A DNA stretch of 7,702 nt from Candidatus Methanophaga sp. GoMg3.2 (GTDB lineage: Archaea > Halobacteriota > Syntropharchaeia > Alkanophagales > Methanospirareceae), in assembly GCA_013180565.1 (NCBI GenBank), contig QBUN01000312.1, positions 1-7,702 of the forward strand, given 5' to 3'. This document shows positions 1 through 6,021 of this stretch, one piece after another. Both the position numbers and the translations under genes were made by a program. Under the pieces are notes generated by a model. The model worked only from the letters and a program-made list of their open reading frames with translations. It made no database searches and was not told where the DNA came from. How positions within the stretch are numbered: position 1 is the first letter of the stretch; each line of letters opens with the position of its first letter.

Positions 1-20
1 GTGTAAATCTGTGTCCTAAA

Positions 21-31
21 TTAAATTTATA
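21..31 (+). promoter_or_regulatory. Candidate TATA box for the Fic gene
   Basis: A/T-only stretch ttaaatttata lies about 27 bases before the ATG at 56, the spacing expected for a leaderless archaeal transcript starting at that codon. A second A/T-rich block (ttatacattatata, 40-53) lies about 45 bases before the ATG at 93 and could instead serve that start. The purine run aggtgg at 31-36 is too far from 56 (19 bases) to be a convincing ribosome site. Which element is used cannot be told from sequence. Confidence 0.3.
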
Positions 32-55
32 GGTGGAAGTTATACATTATATACA

Positions 56-94
56 ATGAAAAAATTGTTCACGCCACAATATACAATAACAAAT
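56..94 (+). pseudogene. Out-of-frame N-terminal start of the Fic gene
   Basis: An ATG at 56 opens a frame reading MKKLFTPQYTITN up to base 94. Fic proteins of this subfamily commonly begin with a short segment ending YTITNKILNNIAEI (recalled family knowledge), and the in-frame sequence from 96 onward is ILNNIAEI. The two halves of the motif are therefore adjacent but in different frames, with one base (g, 95) where a lysine codon would be expected. If left uncorrected, the 56 frame runs on to a TAG at 197-199, making a 47-residue product. This is either a 2-base deletion (or equivalent sequencing error) or, less likely, a programmed shift. Confidence is high that the two segments belong together, lower on the cause. 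Confidence 0.7.
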
Positions 95-1100
95 GATACT
101 GAACAACATAGCAGAAATTACAGCAGCGCGGGAGATAATTTTAAACTCGCCCCTCATTCCCAAATGGGAAGTCAGTTTAAGAAAAGATGCAATTATTAGA
201 AATGCCCATGCATCAACAGGTATTGAAGGAAATCCATTAAGTTTAAGTGAAGTATCTGAACTTGCAGCAGGAAGAGATGTTAGTGCAACACGGAGGAGTA
301 AACAGGAGGTATTAAATTATCTCGATGTGCTTGAACATCTATCTGATTTTGTTTCGGATGATCAAATAGCCGAGGATATAATTTTAAATATACACAAACT
401 TCTGACGAAAGAGACCTTAGATAATCCGGAAGATGTTGGAAGGTATAGAAATCGCCAGGTAGTTGTTGGAAACAGAGTTACAGGGGAAGTTATATATATG
501 CCTCCGGATACAAAGGATGTTCCAAGGTTGATGAAAGAATTTATTGAATGGCTCAATTCAGAAGAGGCAGAAAAAATACATCCGGTACTTGTAGCAGGTA
601 TTTCTCATTATGAATTTGTAAGAATACACCCTTTTATTGATGGCAATGGCAGATGTGCACGAACACTTGCAACACTTATCTTATTTTTGAGCGGTTTTGA
701 TACAAAAAGATTTTTTGCACTCGATGATTATTATGATAGTGATCGCCCTTCTTACTATGTTGCACTCAAAAGCGTGGATAAAGAAACACGGGATTTAACA
801 AAATGGCTTGAATATTTTACAGAAGGCGTTAAGGTCTCTTTGTCAGCGGTAAAAGAAAGGGTTTTGAGGTTATCAAGCGAAAAACTAAGGAAAGACAAAA
901 AAGGTCAAATAGCACTTACTGAACGGCAGATGAGGATAATCGAACATATTAATATGAGTGGAAATATAACAAATCGGGATGTAAGAAAAATGTTTACTCT
1001 GTCCAATCGGGTCGCATTGGATGAAATAAACAGACTTATAGAACTGGAGATATTAGAGCCTAAAGGTAAAGGGAGAAGTACTCATTATGTATTGCTATAA
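93..1100 (+). CDS. Fic/DOC family protein (putative AMPylase) with C-terminal winged helix
   Basis: Fic enzymes usually transfer AMP from ATP to a hydroxyl side chain of a target protein; the target here is unknown. As read from ATG 93 (335 residues) it has a Fic_N-type helical region with the inhibitory motif STGIEGN at residues 41-47, matching (S/T)xxxE(G/N) with Glu45. A beta-flap GEVIYMPPD follows at 131-139, then the catalytic motif HPFIDGNGRCAR at 179-190 (His179, Asp183, Arg187). From about residue 275 a winged-helix-like domain ends the protein. All active-site residues are present, so the enzyme looks functional and self-inhibited. No antitoxin gene is adjacent, which fits the internal inhibitory motif. 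The start is doubtful: an in-frame TAA at 87-89 blocks extension, yet the missing N-terminal 13 residues are encoded just upstream in another frame. The gene is visibly more A/T-rich than purC or argS, suggesting acquisition by transfer. Confidence 0.9.
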   Translation: MILNNIAEITAAREIILNSPLIPKWEVSLRKDAIIRNAHASTGIEGNPLSLSEVSELAAGRDVSATRRSKQEVLNYLDVLEHLSDFVSDDQIAEDIILNIHKLLTKETLDNPEDVGRYRNRQVVVGNRVTGEVIYMPPDTKDVPRLMKEFIEWLNSEEAEKIHPVLVAGISHYEFVRIHPFIDGNGRCARTLATLILFLSGFDTKRFFALDDYYDSDRPSYYVALKSVDKETRDLTKWLEYFTEGVKVSLSAVKERVLRLSSEKLRKDKKGQIALTERQMRIIEHINMSGNITNRDVRKMFTLSNRVALDEINRLIELEILEPKGKGRSTHYVLL

Positions 1101-1101
1101 C

Positions 1102-1136
1102 CCTCACGATTAACCTCACGATTAACCTCACGATTA
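1102..1136. repeat. 12-bp tandem repeat, 2.9 copies
   Basis: The unit cctcacgattaa occurs at 1102-1113 and 1114-1125, followed by cctcacgatta at 1126-1136. The copies are identical. The array begins one base after the Fic stop codon and marks the boundary with the decayed region downstream. It is too short and lacks spacers, so it is not a CRISPR. It may be a slippage product; no function is visible. Confidence 0.9.
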
Positions 1137-1560
1137 CTGTACAAAACGTAGTGTAGTATACCGTTATTGGCTCTTCGCTATTTCATGTGGGTAGATGTGG
1201 TTAAGTGGCTGCCAAATAATCCAAAATCAGAAGAAAAGGGAAGATAAATATAGCTTTAAATCTAAAAAGAAAGATCAAAAATCGTGGTAAGGTAATTGTG
1301 AGACCGCTTCCTATGAGGTTAAACTTGACATAAACCAAGGACATCTCTATAAACTCTACACCAACTGCTATGATGTTCATAACGGTATATCGGGCGCTCC
1401 ACTGTACCGCAAGCGACCAATATACTATGACTAATTTGTTTATGCTGTTACATGGTGTAAAAATCTAAACATATGATTATCCTATCGAAAATATTTCTTG
1501 GTTATGAAATGGAATCTTGGAGATTTTGATAACTACGGACGCTCACAAAGTTTCTCGCAT
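1137..1560. other. Gene-poor stretch, no supported gene
   Basis: No reading frame on either strand here has both a good start signal and a recognisable product. The longest is a 59-codon hydrophobic minus-strand frame (1380 down to 1201, beginning MNIIAVGVEF) with no ribosome site, overlapped on the + strand by a 42-codon open stretch (1291-1431, containing YEVKLDINQGHLYK) that lacks a start. A + strand fragment ending PKSEEKGR stops at 1246-1248 after about 31 codons. These look like debris of older genes or of the 3' part of the decayed element that continues to 2032. I see no RNA gene or strong hairpin. Confidence 0.5.
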
Positions 1561-2032
1561 TCACTGTAATCCCCTATTCACACCTGATTCAGGTATTCGT
1601 GTTTTATTGTCGAATTCACTTCCTCCCTCAGAGCGTATTTGAAATCCCCCATATGGACATAAACGGCACAACTCTTCGAGTGCCTTCAAACTCAGTCTGT
1701 GATCACTGCTCATACCCGCAACTAGAACCACAAGTTCGCTGTTGAACTCATCGTAAATTAGCCGGAAATGAATTTGTGTTTTATCCCCGATAAAACAGGT
1801 TCCGGTGTCTATACAGAAGCATTTTCCAGGATCTGGAGGTCTCTAGAATCCATTTGGCTTTCTTCAGGATATTTTCCAAACTTCTTCAATATCACATGCA
1901 CTTCTTTCGCATCGGCATATCTCTTTATCGTGTGCCAGAATGCAACTCCCCCATAAATCGCCTGCGAAGTTACGCAAGCTTTTCTTGAGGTAGATCGTCT
2001 TGGAGAAAATCCCAGTCAAAGGTAGGCCCACT
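1561..2032 (-). pseudogene. Decayed gene, tentatively an integrase-core (DDE) transposase
   Basis: Joining three minus-strand frames gives one coherent protein. Segment 1 (2032 to about 1973) reads GPTFDWDFLQDDLPQEKLA. Segment 2 (1973-1863) contains VTSQAIYGGVAFWHTIKRYA and later VHVILKKFGKYPE. Segment 3 (1860-1561) reads KPNGF, a TAG at 1845-1843, RPPDPGKCFCIDTGTCFIGD, then DEFNSELVVLVAG, ALEELCRLCP, FQIRSEGGSEFDN and a TGA at 1563-1561. Each junction is explained by loss of one base. Asp in IDTGT and the acidic residue in RSEGGSEF are 60 residues apart, and the RSxGGSEFDN pattern recalls the second catalytic motif of rve-type transposases (usually Asp, here Glu). The expected third acidic residue is not found, so the C-terminus is lost or scrambled. 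Family assignment is inference; that this is a dead gene is well supported by codon continuity across the shifts. A good ribosome site and TATA box remain upstream. Confidence 0.55.
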
Positions 2033-2035
2033 TTA

Positions 2036-2087
2036 CCCTCCTCCTATTTTTAGTTTAGAATACCTATGAAATCCACGTTATATAACA
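2036..2087 (-). promoter_or_regulatory. Promoter and ribosome site of the decayed minus-strand gene
   Basis: Read on the minus strand, gttatataac (2087-2078, itself palindromic) is a good TATA-like box. About 35 bases further on is aggaggaggg (2045-2036), a strong ribosome-binding sequence 4 to 8 bases before a GTG at 2031-2029. From that GTG the original frame would need one extra G in the run at 2029-2027 to continue as GPTFDWDF. Survival of these signals suggests the gene died fairly recently. Confidence 0.45.
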
Positions 2088-2153
2088 CTTACTGCAACAT
2101 GTCTGTGGACACTACATTTAGGTGTATATATAAAAAATAAAAAAGCAAAAACA

Positions 2154-2161
2154 TTTAAATA
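2154..2161 (+). promoter_or_regulatory. TATA box of purC
   Basis: The octamer tttaaata fits the archaeal TATA consensus and is preceded by a purine-rich stretch (aaaagcaaaaac) that could bind TFB. Transcription would begin near 2183-2187, giving a leader of under 20 bases to the ATG at 2203. An alternative box is tatatataaaaa at 2125-2136. The promoter is divergent from the TATA box at 2078-2087, so about 70 bases separate two oppositely oriented promoters. Confidence 0.45.
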
Positions 2162-2202
2162 ACTGGCCGCAGATATTATTCACGAATGATGTGGTACGTA
2201 AC

Positions 2203-3231
2203 ATGGGCAGTGTAAAAGACCTATTAGTTATTGCGCAGCCGAGTAAAAACAAACCCGGAACGGCACAATTTGTGTTCTCGGACAGATATTCGGTATTTGA
2301 TTGGGGTGAGATGCCGGACCTTATACAGGATAAAGGCGCCGCTATATGCATAACAACCGCATATTTCTTCGAGAAATTGGAAGAAATGGGTATACAGACC
2401 CATTACCGGGGATTGGTTGAAGATGATGAGATAAAGAGATTAGCGGCTTTGAATTCACCGCAATCGCGCATGGAACTAACCCTATTACGGGTCTTAAAGC
2501 CACGCATCATAGGTGATACATATGACTATTCCATGTACAAAGAGGAGCGGGCGAATATACTCATCCCTCTTGAGATAATATATCGCAACTCGCTGCCGGA
2601 AGGTTCAAGTGTGTTCAGGCGCTTAAAAGCAGGCAGTTTGAGCTTAGAAGATATTGGTTTAGACAAAATGCCATATCCGGGACAGGTTTTAGAACGGCCA
2701 GTGCTGGATGTCTCGACAAAGCTGGAGGCGAGTGATAGGTACATCAACTGGAACGATGCGAAGGAACTTGCAGGTCTTAGCGAAGCGGAACTCGAAGAAA
2801 TAGTGAGTATAACATTACGCATAAATGAACTCATCTCCAGAGAGGCAAGAATGGCAGGACTTACAAACGAAGATGGCAAACTAGAATTTGGCTTTGATGA
2901 AGCTCGGAACCTGATACTGGTAGATACTTTAGGCACTTTGGATGAGTGTCGTTTTACGTATGACGGGCTGCCAGTGAGTAAAGAGATAGCACGGATATTC
3001 TACCGGAATACCAACTGGTATGACGCGATCGAATCGGCGAAAAAGGATGATACAGTCGGATGGAAAGATTTAGTAGCGATTGAACCGCCAGCGTTGCCGC
3101 CTGCACTCAGAGATGCGATCTCGATGCTTTACAAAGCCAGTTGTAACGAGATGACGCACCGGATTTGGTTTTATGATGTTCCCGCAGTGAAAGAGATATT
3201 TGAAGAGATAAGGGTAATTTTAGAGTTATGA
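2203..3231 (+). CDS. purC: Phosphoribosylaminoimidazole-succinocarboxamide synthase (SAICAR synthetase), archaeal long form
   Basis: This cytosolic enzyme condenses carboxyaminoimidazole ribotide with aspartate at the expense of ATP, in purine nucleotide synthesis. The protein has 342 residues, longer than the roughly 240-residue bacterial enzyme and typical of the archaeal type. It opens with GSVKDL and FVFSDRYSVFDWGEMPD (nucleotide-binding region). At 119-136 it has the first family signature, with IPLEIIYRN followed by LPEGSS. At 227-251 it has the second, containing LEFGFDEARNLILVDTLGT, then DECRF. ATG 2203 is preferred because the archaeal family starts at MGSVKDL; a GTG four codons upstream (2191) is possible. 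No strong ribosome site precedes either, consistent with a short leader. No other pur gene is nearby, so it appears to be transcribed alone. No defects were seen. Confidence 0.95.
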   Translation: MGSVKDLLVIAQPSKNKPGTAQFVFSDRYSVFDWGEMPDLIQDKGAAICITTAYFFEKLEEMGIQTHYRGLVEDDEIKRLAALNSPQSRMELTLLRVLKPRIIGDTYDYSMYKEERANILIPLEIIYRNSLPEGSSVFRRLKAGSLSLEDIGLDKMPYPGQVLERPVLDVSTKLEASDRYINWNDAKELAGLSEAELEEIVSITLRINELISREARMAGLTNEDGKLEFGFDEARNLILVDTLGTLDECRFTYDGLPVSKEIARIFYRNTNWYDAIESAKKDDTVGWKDLVAIEPPALPPALRDAISMLYKASCNEMTHRIWFYDVPAVKEIFEEIRVILEL

Positions 3232-3380
3232 AGTGGACGTTATGTTTTGGATTCCGCCTAACGGCGAGGTATAAAACTCAGCATAAATCACCTCTGCATC
3301 TCGTATCGCTTATAACCCCTTTAAGGTTATGACCAAGGGTTTAAAGAAAGCTTTACCAAAGAGATATGTATTATTCTTTA

Positions 3381-3388
3381 TTTATATA
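3381..3388 (+). promoter_or_regulatory. TATA box of the subtilase gene
   Basis: The octamer tttatata is about 85 bases before the start codon at 3466. Expected transcription start is near 3411-3415, leaving a 50-base leader that holds the hairpin at 3417-3437 and the ribosome site at 3445-3453. The preceding 150 bases after purC contain only weak inverted repeats (for example ataacc 3312-3317 with ggttat 3325-3330). Confidence 0.45.
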
Positions 3389-3416
3389 CTAAAACCAAAT
3401 CAAACGTATGATAGTG

Positions 3417-3437
3417 TTCATCTCATCAAGAGATGAA
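3417..3437 (+). promoter_or_regulatory. Perfect hairpin in the subtilase mRNA leader
   Basis: The arms ttcatctc (3417-3424) and gagatgaa (3430-3437) are exact inverted complements, 8 bp, around a 5-base loop atcaa. The hairpin ends 7 bases before the ribosome site. Predicted from the TATA position, it would lie at the very 5' end of the transcript, where it could protect the mRNA, be a regulator-binding site in DNA form, or affect ribosome access. No U-run follows, so it is not a terminator for purC. Confidence 0.5.
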
Positions 3438-3444
3438 AAAATTT

Positions 3445-3453
3445 AGGAGGTGA
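3445..3453 (+). promoter_or_regulatory. Strong ribosome-binding site fixing the subtilase start at 3466
   Basis: The sequence aggaggtga is a near-perfect archaeal Shine-Dalgarno site, 12 bases before the ATG at 3466. It shows that translation of the protease is meant to begin at 3466 with the signal peptide, rather than at the internal ATG at 3733 downstream of the TAG codon, which has no comparable site. Confidence 0.8.
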
Positions 3454-3465
3454 AAAGAAAGAAAG

Positions 3466-5718
3466 ATGAAAAAAATAGTTGCGATATTGATGGCAATGAT
3501 AATGGTGATCTCGGTGACGGTTGTGCTTGCAGGCAGTGCAGCAGATAATGACACAAAAACGAAAGAACCTGTTATCATTGGATTTGAAAGCACGCCGGGA
3601 CCTAAGGATAAAGCTATAGTTCGTGGACATGGAGGTGATATATAGTATTCGTACACCATAATTAACGCAATAGCAGCAAAACTTCCCGAGCCGGCAATAG
3701 AAAATATTCAGAAGAATCCAAGAGTTACATACGTGGAGATGGATGTGGAGGTGCATACTCTTGAAGAAACGCTTCCTTGGGGTGTTGATCGCATAGATGC
3801 GGAGTTAGTATGGAATGGTGCAGAAGATGGATGTGATGTAACACCGGGCAGAAATGCAGGTGCCGGAGCTATAGTCGCTATCATCGACACAGGTCTTGAC
3901 AAGGATCATCCAGACCTAGCTGCCAACATAGCTGGTGGGAGAAACTTTGTTGGGTGGTCCAGAGTTGACCCTGATGCCTGGGATGACGATAATGGACACG
4001 GTACTCACTGTGGTGGAATTGTTGCAGCTGTAGATAATGAAGAAGGTGTCATTGGAGTTGCACCAGAAGCTTCTTTGTACGGCGTAAAAGTGCTTGATAG
4101 GAGAGGAAGTGGCTATGTGAGTGACATAATAGCCGGCATAGAGTGGGCAGTTGAGAACGGTGCTGATATTATATCAATGAGTCTTGGGACGACTTCAGAC
4201 GTTCCGTCTTTGGATGGTGCTTGTGATGCAGCTTGGAATAACGGGGTTCTCCTGGTTGCTGCAGCTGGCAATGAGGAGGGATCGCCTGTCATCTATCCTG
4301 CTGCTTATTCAAGTGTAATTGCTGTTTCGGCTACTAATAGTGATGATAACCTTGCCTCATTCAGCAGCACAGGTCCCGAAGTTGAACTCGCAGCACCAGG
4401 CGTAAATATTTACTCAACATACAAAAAAGGCGGATACGCAATCAAAAGCGGTACATCAATGGCATGCCCACATGTTGCTGGTACAGCCGCATTAGCGATC
4501 GGTAATGTAAGACAATGCCTACAAGATACCGCTGAAGATCTTGGTGACTTAGGATTTGATACGAAGTATGGACATGGTCTAGTAGATGCAGAGGTGGCAG
4601 CGGGTTCTGCGGTGACATTAGAATTAATTGCGGTAACACCGGAGACTGCCACAATACCAAAAGGTTTGACTCGGCAGTACATGGCTACGGGGACATACTC
4701 TGATGCTAGCACAGCCGATATTACATCCAGCGTGGCTTGGACAAGCTCTGCTACTGCGGTTGCTACCATTAATTCAGAGGGTTTAGCTACTGGTGTGGGT
4801 GAGGGGACTACTGAGATTACGGCGACATTAGATTCTGTGGTTAGCGATACAGCCACACTCACGGTAACGGCGCCGATTCTGCAATCAATCACAGTAATGC
4901 CGAATACTGCCACGATAGAAGTAGATGCGAAGCAGCAGTACATGGCTACGGGGACATACTCAGATGATAGCACAGCCCATATAACATCCAGCGTGGCTTG
5001 GGCAAGCTCTGATACTACGGTTGCTAGCATTGATTCAGAAGGTTTAGCTACTGGTGTGGGTGAGGGGAGTACTGACATTACGGCGACATCAGATTCGATA
5101 AGCGATACAGCGACGCTCACGGTAACGCTGGCACTGAAATCAATTGCGGTAACACCGGAGACTGCCTCAATACCAAAAGGTTTGACTCAGCAGTACATGG
5201 CTACGGGGACATACTCAGATGATAGCACAGCCAATATCACATCCAGCGTGGCTTGGGAAAGCTCTGATACTACGGTTGCTACCATTGATTCAAAGGGTTT
5301 AGCTACTGGTGTGGGTGAGGGGAGTACTGAGATTACGGCGACATTAGGTTTGATACGCGATACAGCCGCACTCACGGTAACGGCACCCAGCGAGCCAACA
5401 GTAGTGATCGTCGAGTCCATCAATTATAGCACCGAAGGCGGAAAGAATCAGGACAGGCACCTGTGCATTGCGGTTGCCCTTCTCGATGTCGACAACCCCG
5501 AAAACCCTGTTGCGGATGCTTCTGTTTCGATCGAGGTATACCGTGGGGAGTCCCCCTATGTTACATACACAGGCACGACGGGGACAGACGGAACGGTGAC
5601 ATTTAAGAAGAACAATGCCCCTTCCGGCACCTATACGACCACAGTCACTGCGGTCACTGCAGGGGAGTTAACTTGGGACGGCATCACTCCGGAGAAGAAC
5701 AGCTTCATCAAGGATTAA
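3466..5718 (+). CDS. Secreted subtilisin-like serine protease with three Big_2 repeats; in-frame TAG at codon 60
   Basis: A 750-codon frame encodes a peptidase S8 that would be exported and cleave proteins outside the cell. In order: signal peptide MKKIVAILMAMIMVISVTVV with cleavage near LAGSA (1-26); I9-like inhibitory propeptide from about EPVIIGF to VTYVEMDVEV (36-96), in which codon 60 is TAG; catalytic domain about 100-380 with Asp141 (IIDTGLD), His178 (NGHGTHCGG), oxyanion Asn269 (AAAGNEEG) and Ser331 (SGTSMACPHVAG); three Big_2 Ig-like repeats; then a C-terminal beta-sandwich-like domain starting VVIVESINYSTEGG and ending in ITPEKNSFIKD. There is no membrane anchor. After Ser331 about eight residues normally present before the VRQxLQDTA helix seem missing. 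Starting instead at ATG 3733 would remove signal and most of the propeptide, giving an intracellular protein with no maturation route. So either the TAG is read through (for example as pyrrolysine), or the gene is freshly inactivated, or the base is an error. Confidence 0.88.
3643..3645 (+). other. In-frame TAG codon within the subtilase propeptide
   Basis: The reading is GGDI-TAG-YSYTIINAIAAKLPEP. Homologous propeptides usually have a lysine or other polar residue at this place before a Y-x-Y-like strand (recalled family pattern), and the frame is open on both sides without any shift. A single base change from AAG, CAG or GAG would produce it. In pyrrolysine-using archaea TAG is decoded as an amino acid; no pyl genes are in this window, so that cannot be judged here. 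Confidence 0.9.
4618..5388 (+). repeat. Three tandem Big_2 domain repeats with high DNA identity
   Basis: Units begin at 4618, 4879 and 5134 (periods 261 and 255 bases, 87 and 85 residues). Each contains QYMATGTYSD, ITSSVAW, a strand ending in V-A-T/S-I, GLATGVGEG, EITAT or DITAT, and DTATLTV or DTAALTV. Long blocks are identical in DNA, for example cagtacatggctacggggac at 4675, 4936 and 5191. Units 1 and 3 share VTPETA and IPKGLT while unit 2 differs there (VMPNTA, IEVDAK), so unit 3 is likely a recent copy of unit 1, or conversion has occurred. Such domains act as spacers or carbohydrate/surface-binding modules in exoproteins. Confidence 0.9.
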
Positions 5719-5746
5719 CAGTGGCTATAGTTTAGGTAATAAAAGA

Positions 5747-5777
5747 GGGCTGGCATTCGCCAGCCCATCTATTTTTT
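5747..5777 (+). terminator. Hairpin and T-run terminator after the subtilase gene
   Basis: A perfect 8-bp stem gggctggc (5747-5754) / gccagccc (5759-5766) with loop attc is followed by atctatttttt. It begins 28 bases after the TAA stop. It resembles a classical intrinsic terminator, and the T-run alone would favour termination by an archaeal polymerase. It separates the protease from argS. Confidence 0.8.
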
Positions 5778-5878
5778 GATTCATTTTGGCTTTGTTCCTT
5801 TCATTGATAACAGCAAAGGGTATTGTATAAAGAGACAGGATAGCTTATCAAAAAATCCGAGATGCACGGGGATTTGCC

Positions 5879-5901
5879 CTTAAACTATAGGAAAGTTTAA
5901 G
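5879..5901. promoter_or_regulatory. Perfect 8-bp inverted repeat upstream of argS, possible operator
   Basis: The arms cttaaact (5879-5886) and agtttaag (5894-5901) are exact inverted copies around ataggaa. Its A/T-rich character overlaps a possible TATA sequence, so a dimeric regulator binding here could control the mini-ORF/argS transcript. The spacing fits a helix-turn-helix dimer site or a short RNA hairpin. A second candidate TATA (gtataaa, 5825-5831) lies further upstream. Apart from this, the terminator and the mini-ORF, I see nothing in 5719-6021. Confidence 0.4.
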
Positions 5902-5960
5902 TAATGGTAGCTATATCAATGTAAGGAATAGAAGTTGGAGATCCGATAGAGGTGGTTTAA

Positions 5961-6011
5961 ATGGAAGCAAGAGCAGTCTTGAATAAGGCATTTGATAAGG
6001 AAAAACAGTGA
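5961..6011 (+). CDS. 16-residue mini-ORF in the argS leader
   Basis: MEARAVLNKAFDKEKQ starts at an ATG five bases after gaggtgg (5949-5955), the best ribosome site in the region. It stops with TGA at 6009-6011, ten bases before the argS ATG. argS itself lacks a close ribosome site (only agga near 5998), so ribosomes finishing the mini-ORF could reinitiate at argS. It has one arginine codon (AGA, codon 4), so arginine attenuation is only a guess. It could also be the 5' stub of a lost gene. No family recognised. Confidence 0.35.
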   Translation: MEARAVLNKAFDKEKQ

Positions 6012-6021
6012 TTGTAAATAA

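Larger units (their letters stand above)
1147..2116. mobile_element. Possible remnant insertion sequence with short terminal inverted repeats
   Basis: The bases cgtagtgt (1147-1154) and acactaca (2109-2116) are inverted copies matching at 7 of 8 positions, about 970 bp apart. They enclose the decayed transposase-like gene, whose start lies near the right end, as in a typical IS. The size suits a one-gene element that has lost some DNA. Against this, the inverted match is short, no direct target duplication is visible outside it, and the left third has no recognisable transposase sequence. Treat the boundaries as a hypothesis. Confidence 0.22.

Noticed and set aside
1102..1136. CRISPR array
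   Set aside because: The repeats are directly adjacent with no spacers and only 12 bp long.
1201..1380. 59-codon hydrophobic minus-strand frame MNIIAVGVEF
   Set aside because: There is no ribosome site, and the region also has an open + strand frame; hydrophobicity may simply reflect A/T-rich DNA. Kept only as a note in the gene-poor stretch.
1768..1956. 62-codon + strand open frame beginning MNLCFIPDKTG
   Set aside because: It is antisense to the reconstructed minus-strand pseudogene, has no ribosome site and no recognisable product.
2526..2936. 136-codon minus-strand frame inside purC
   Set aside because: Antisense to a well-conserved enzyme, with a serine-rich low-information product and no promoter or ribosome site.
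3228..3332. 34-codon frame MKWTLCFGF overlapping the purC stop by ATGA
   Set aside because: The overlap hints at coupling, but the product is unrecognised and very basic and codon use looks random; probably chance.
3312..3355. Weak inverted repeats after purC (ataacc/ggttat, taaag/cttta) as a terminator
   Set aside because: Stems are only 5-6 bp and no T-run follows, so a terminator cannot be supported.
4410..5120. 236-codon minus-strand open frame opposite the protease
   Set aside because: It is a mirror of the repetitive Ser/Thr/Ala/Val-rich Big_2 coding DNA; its own repeats follow the sense-strand period and it lacks start signals.
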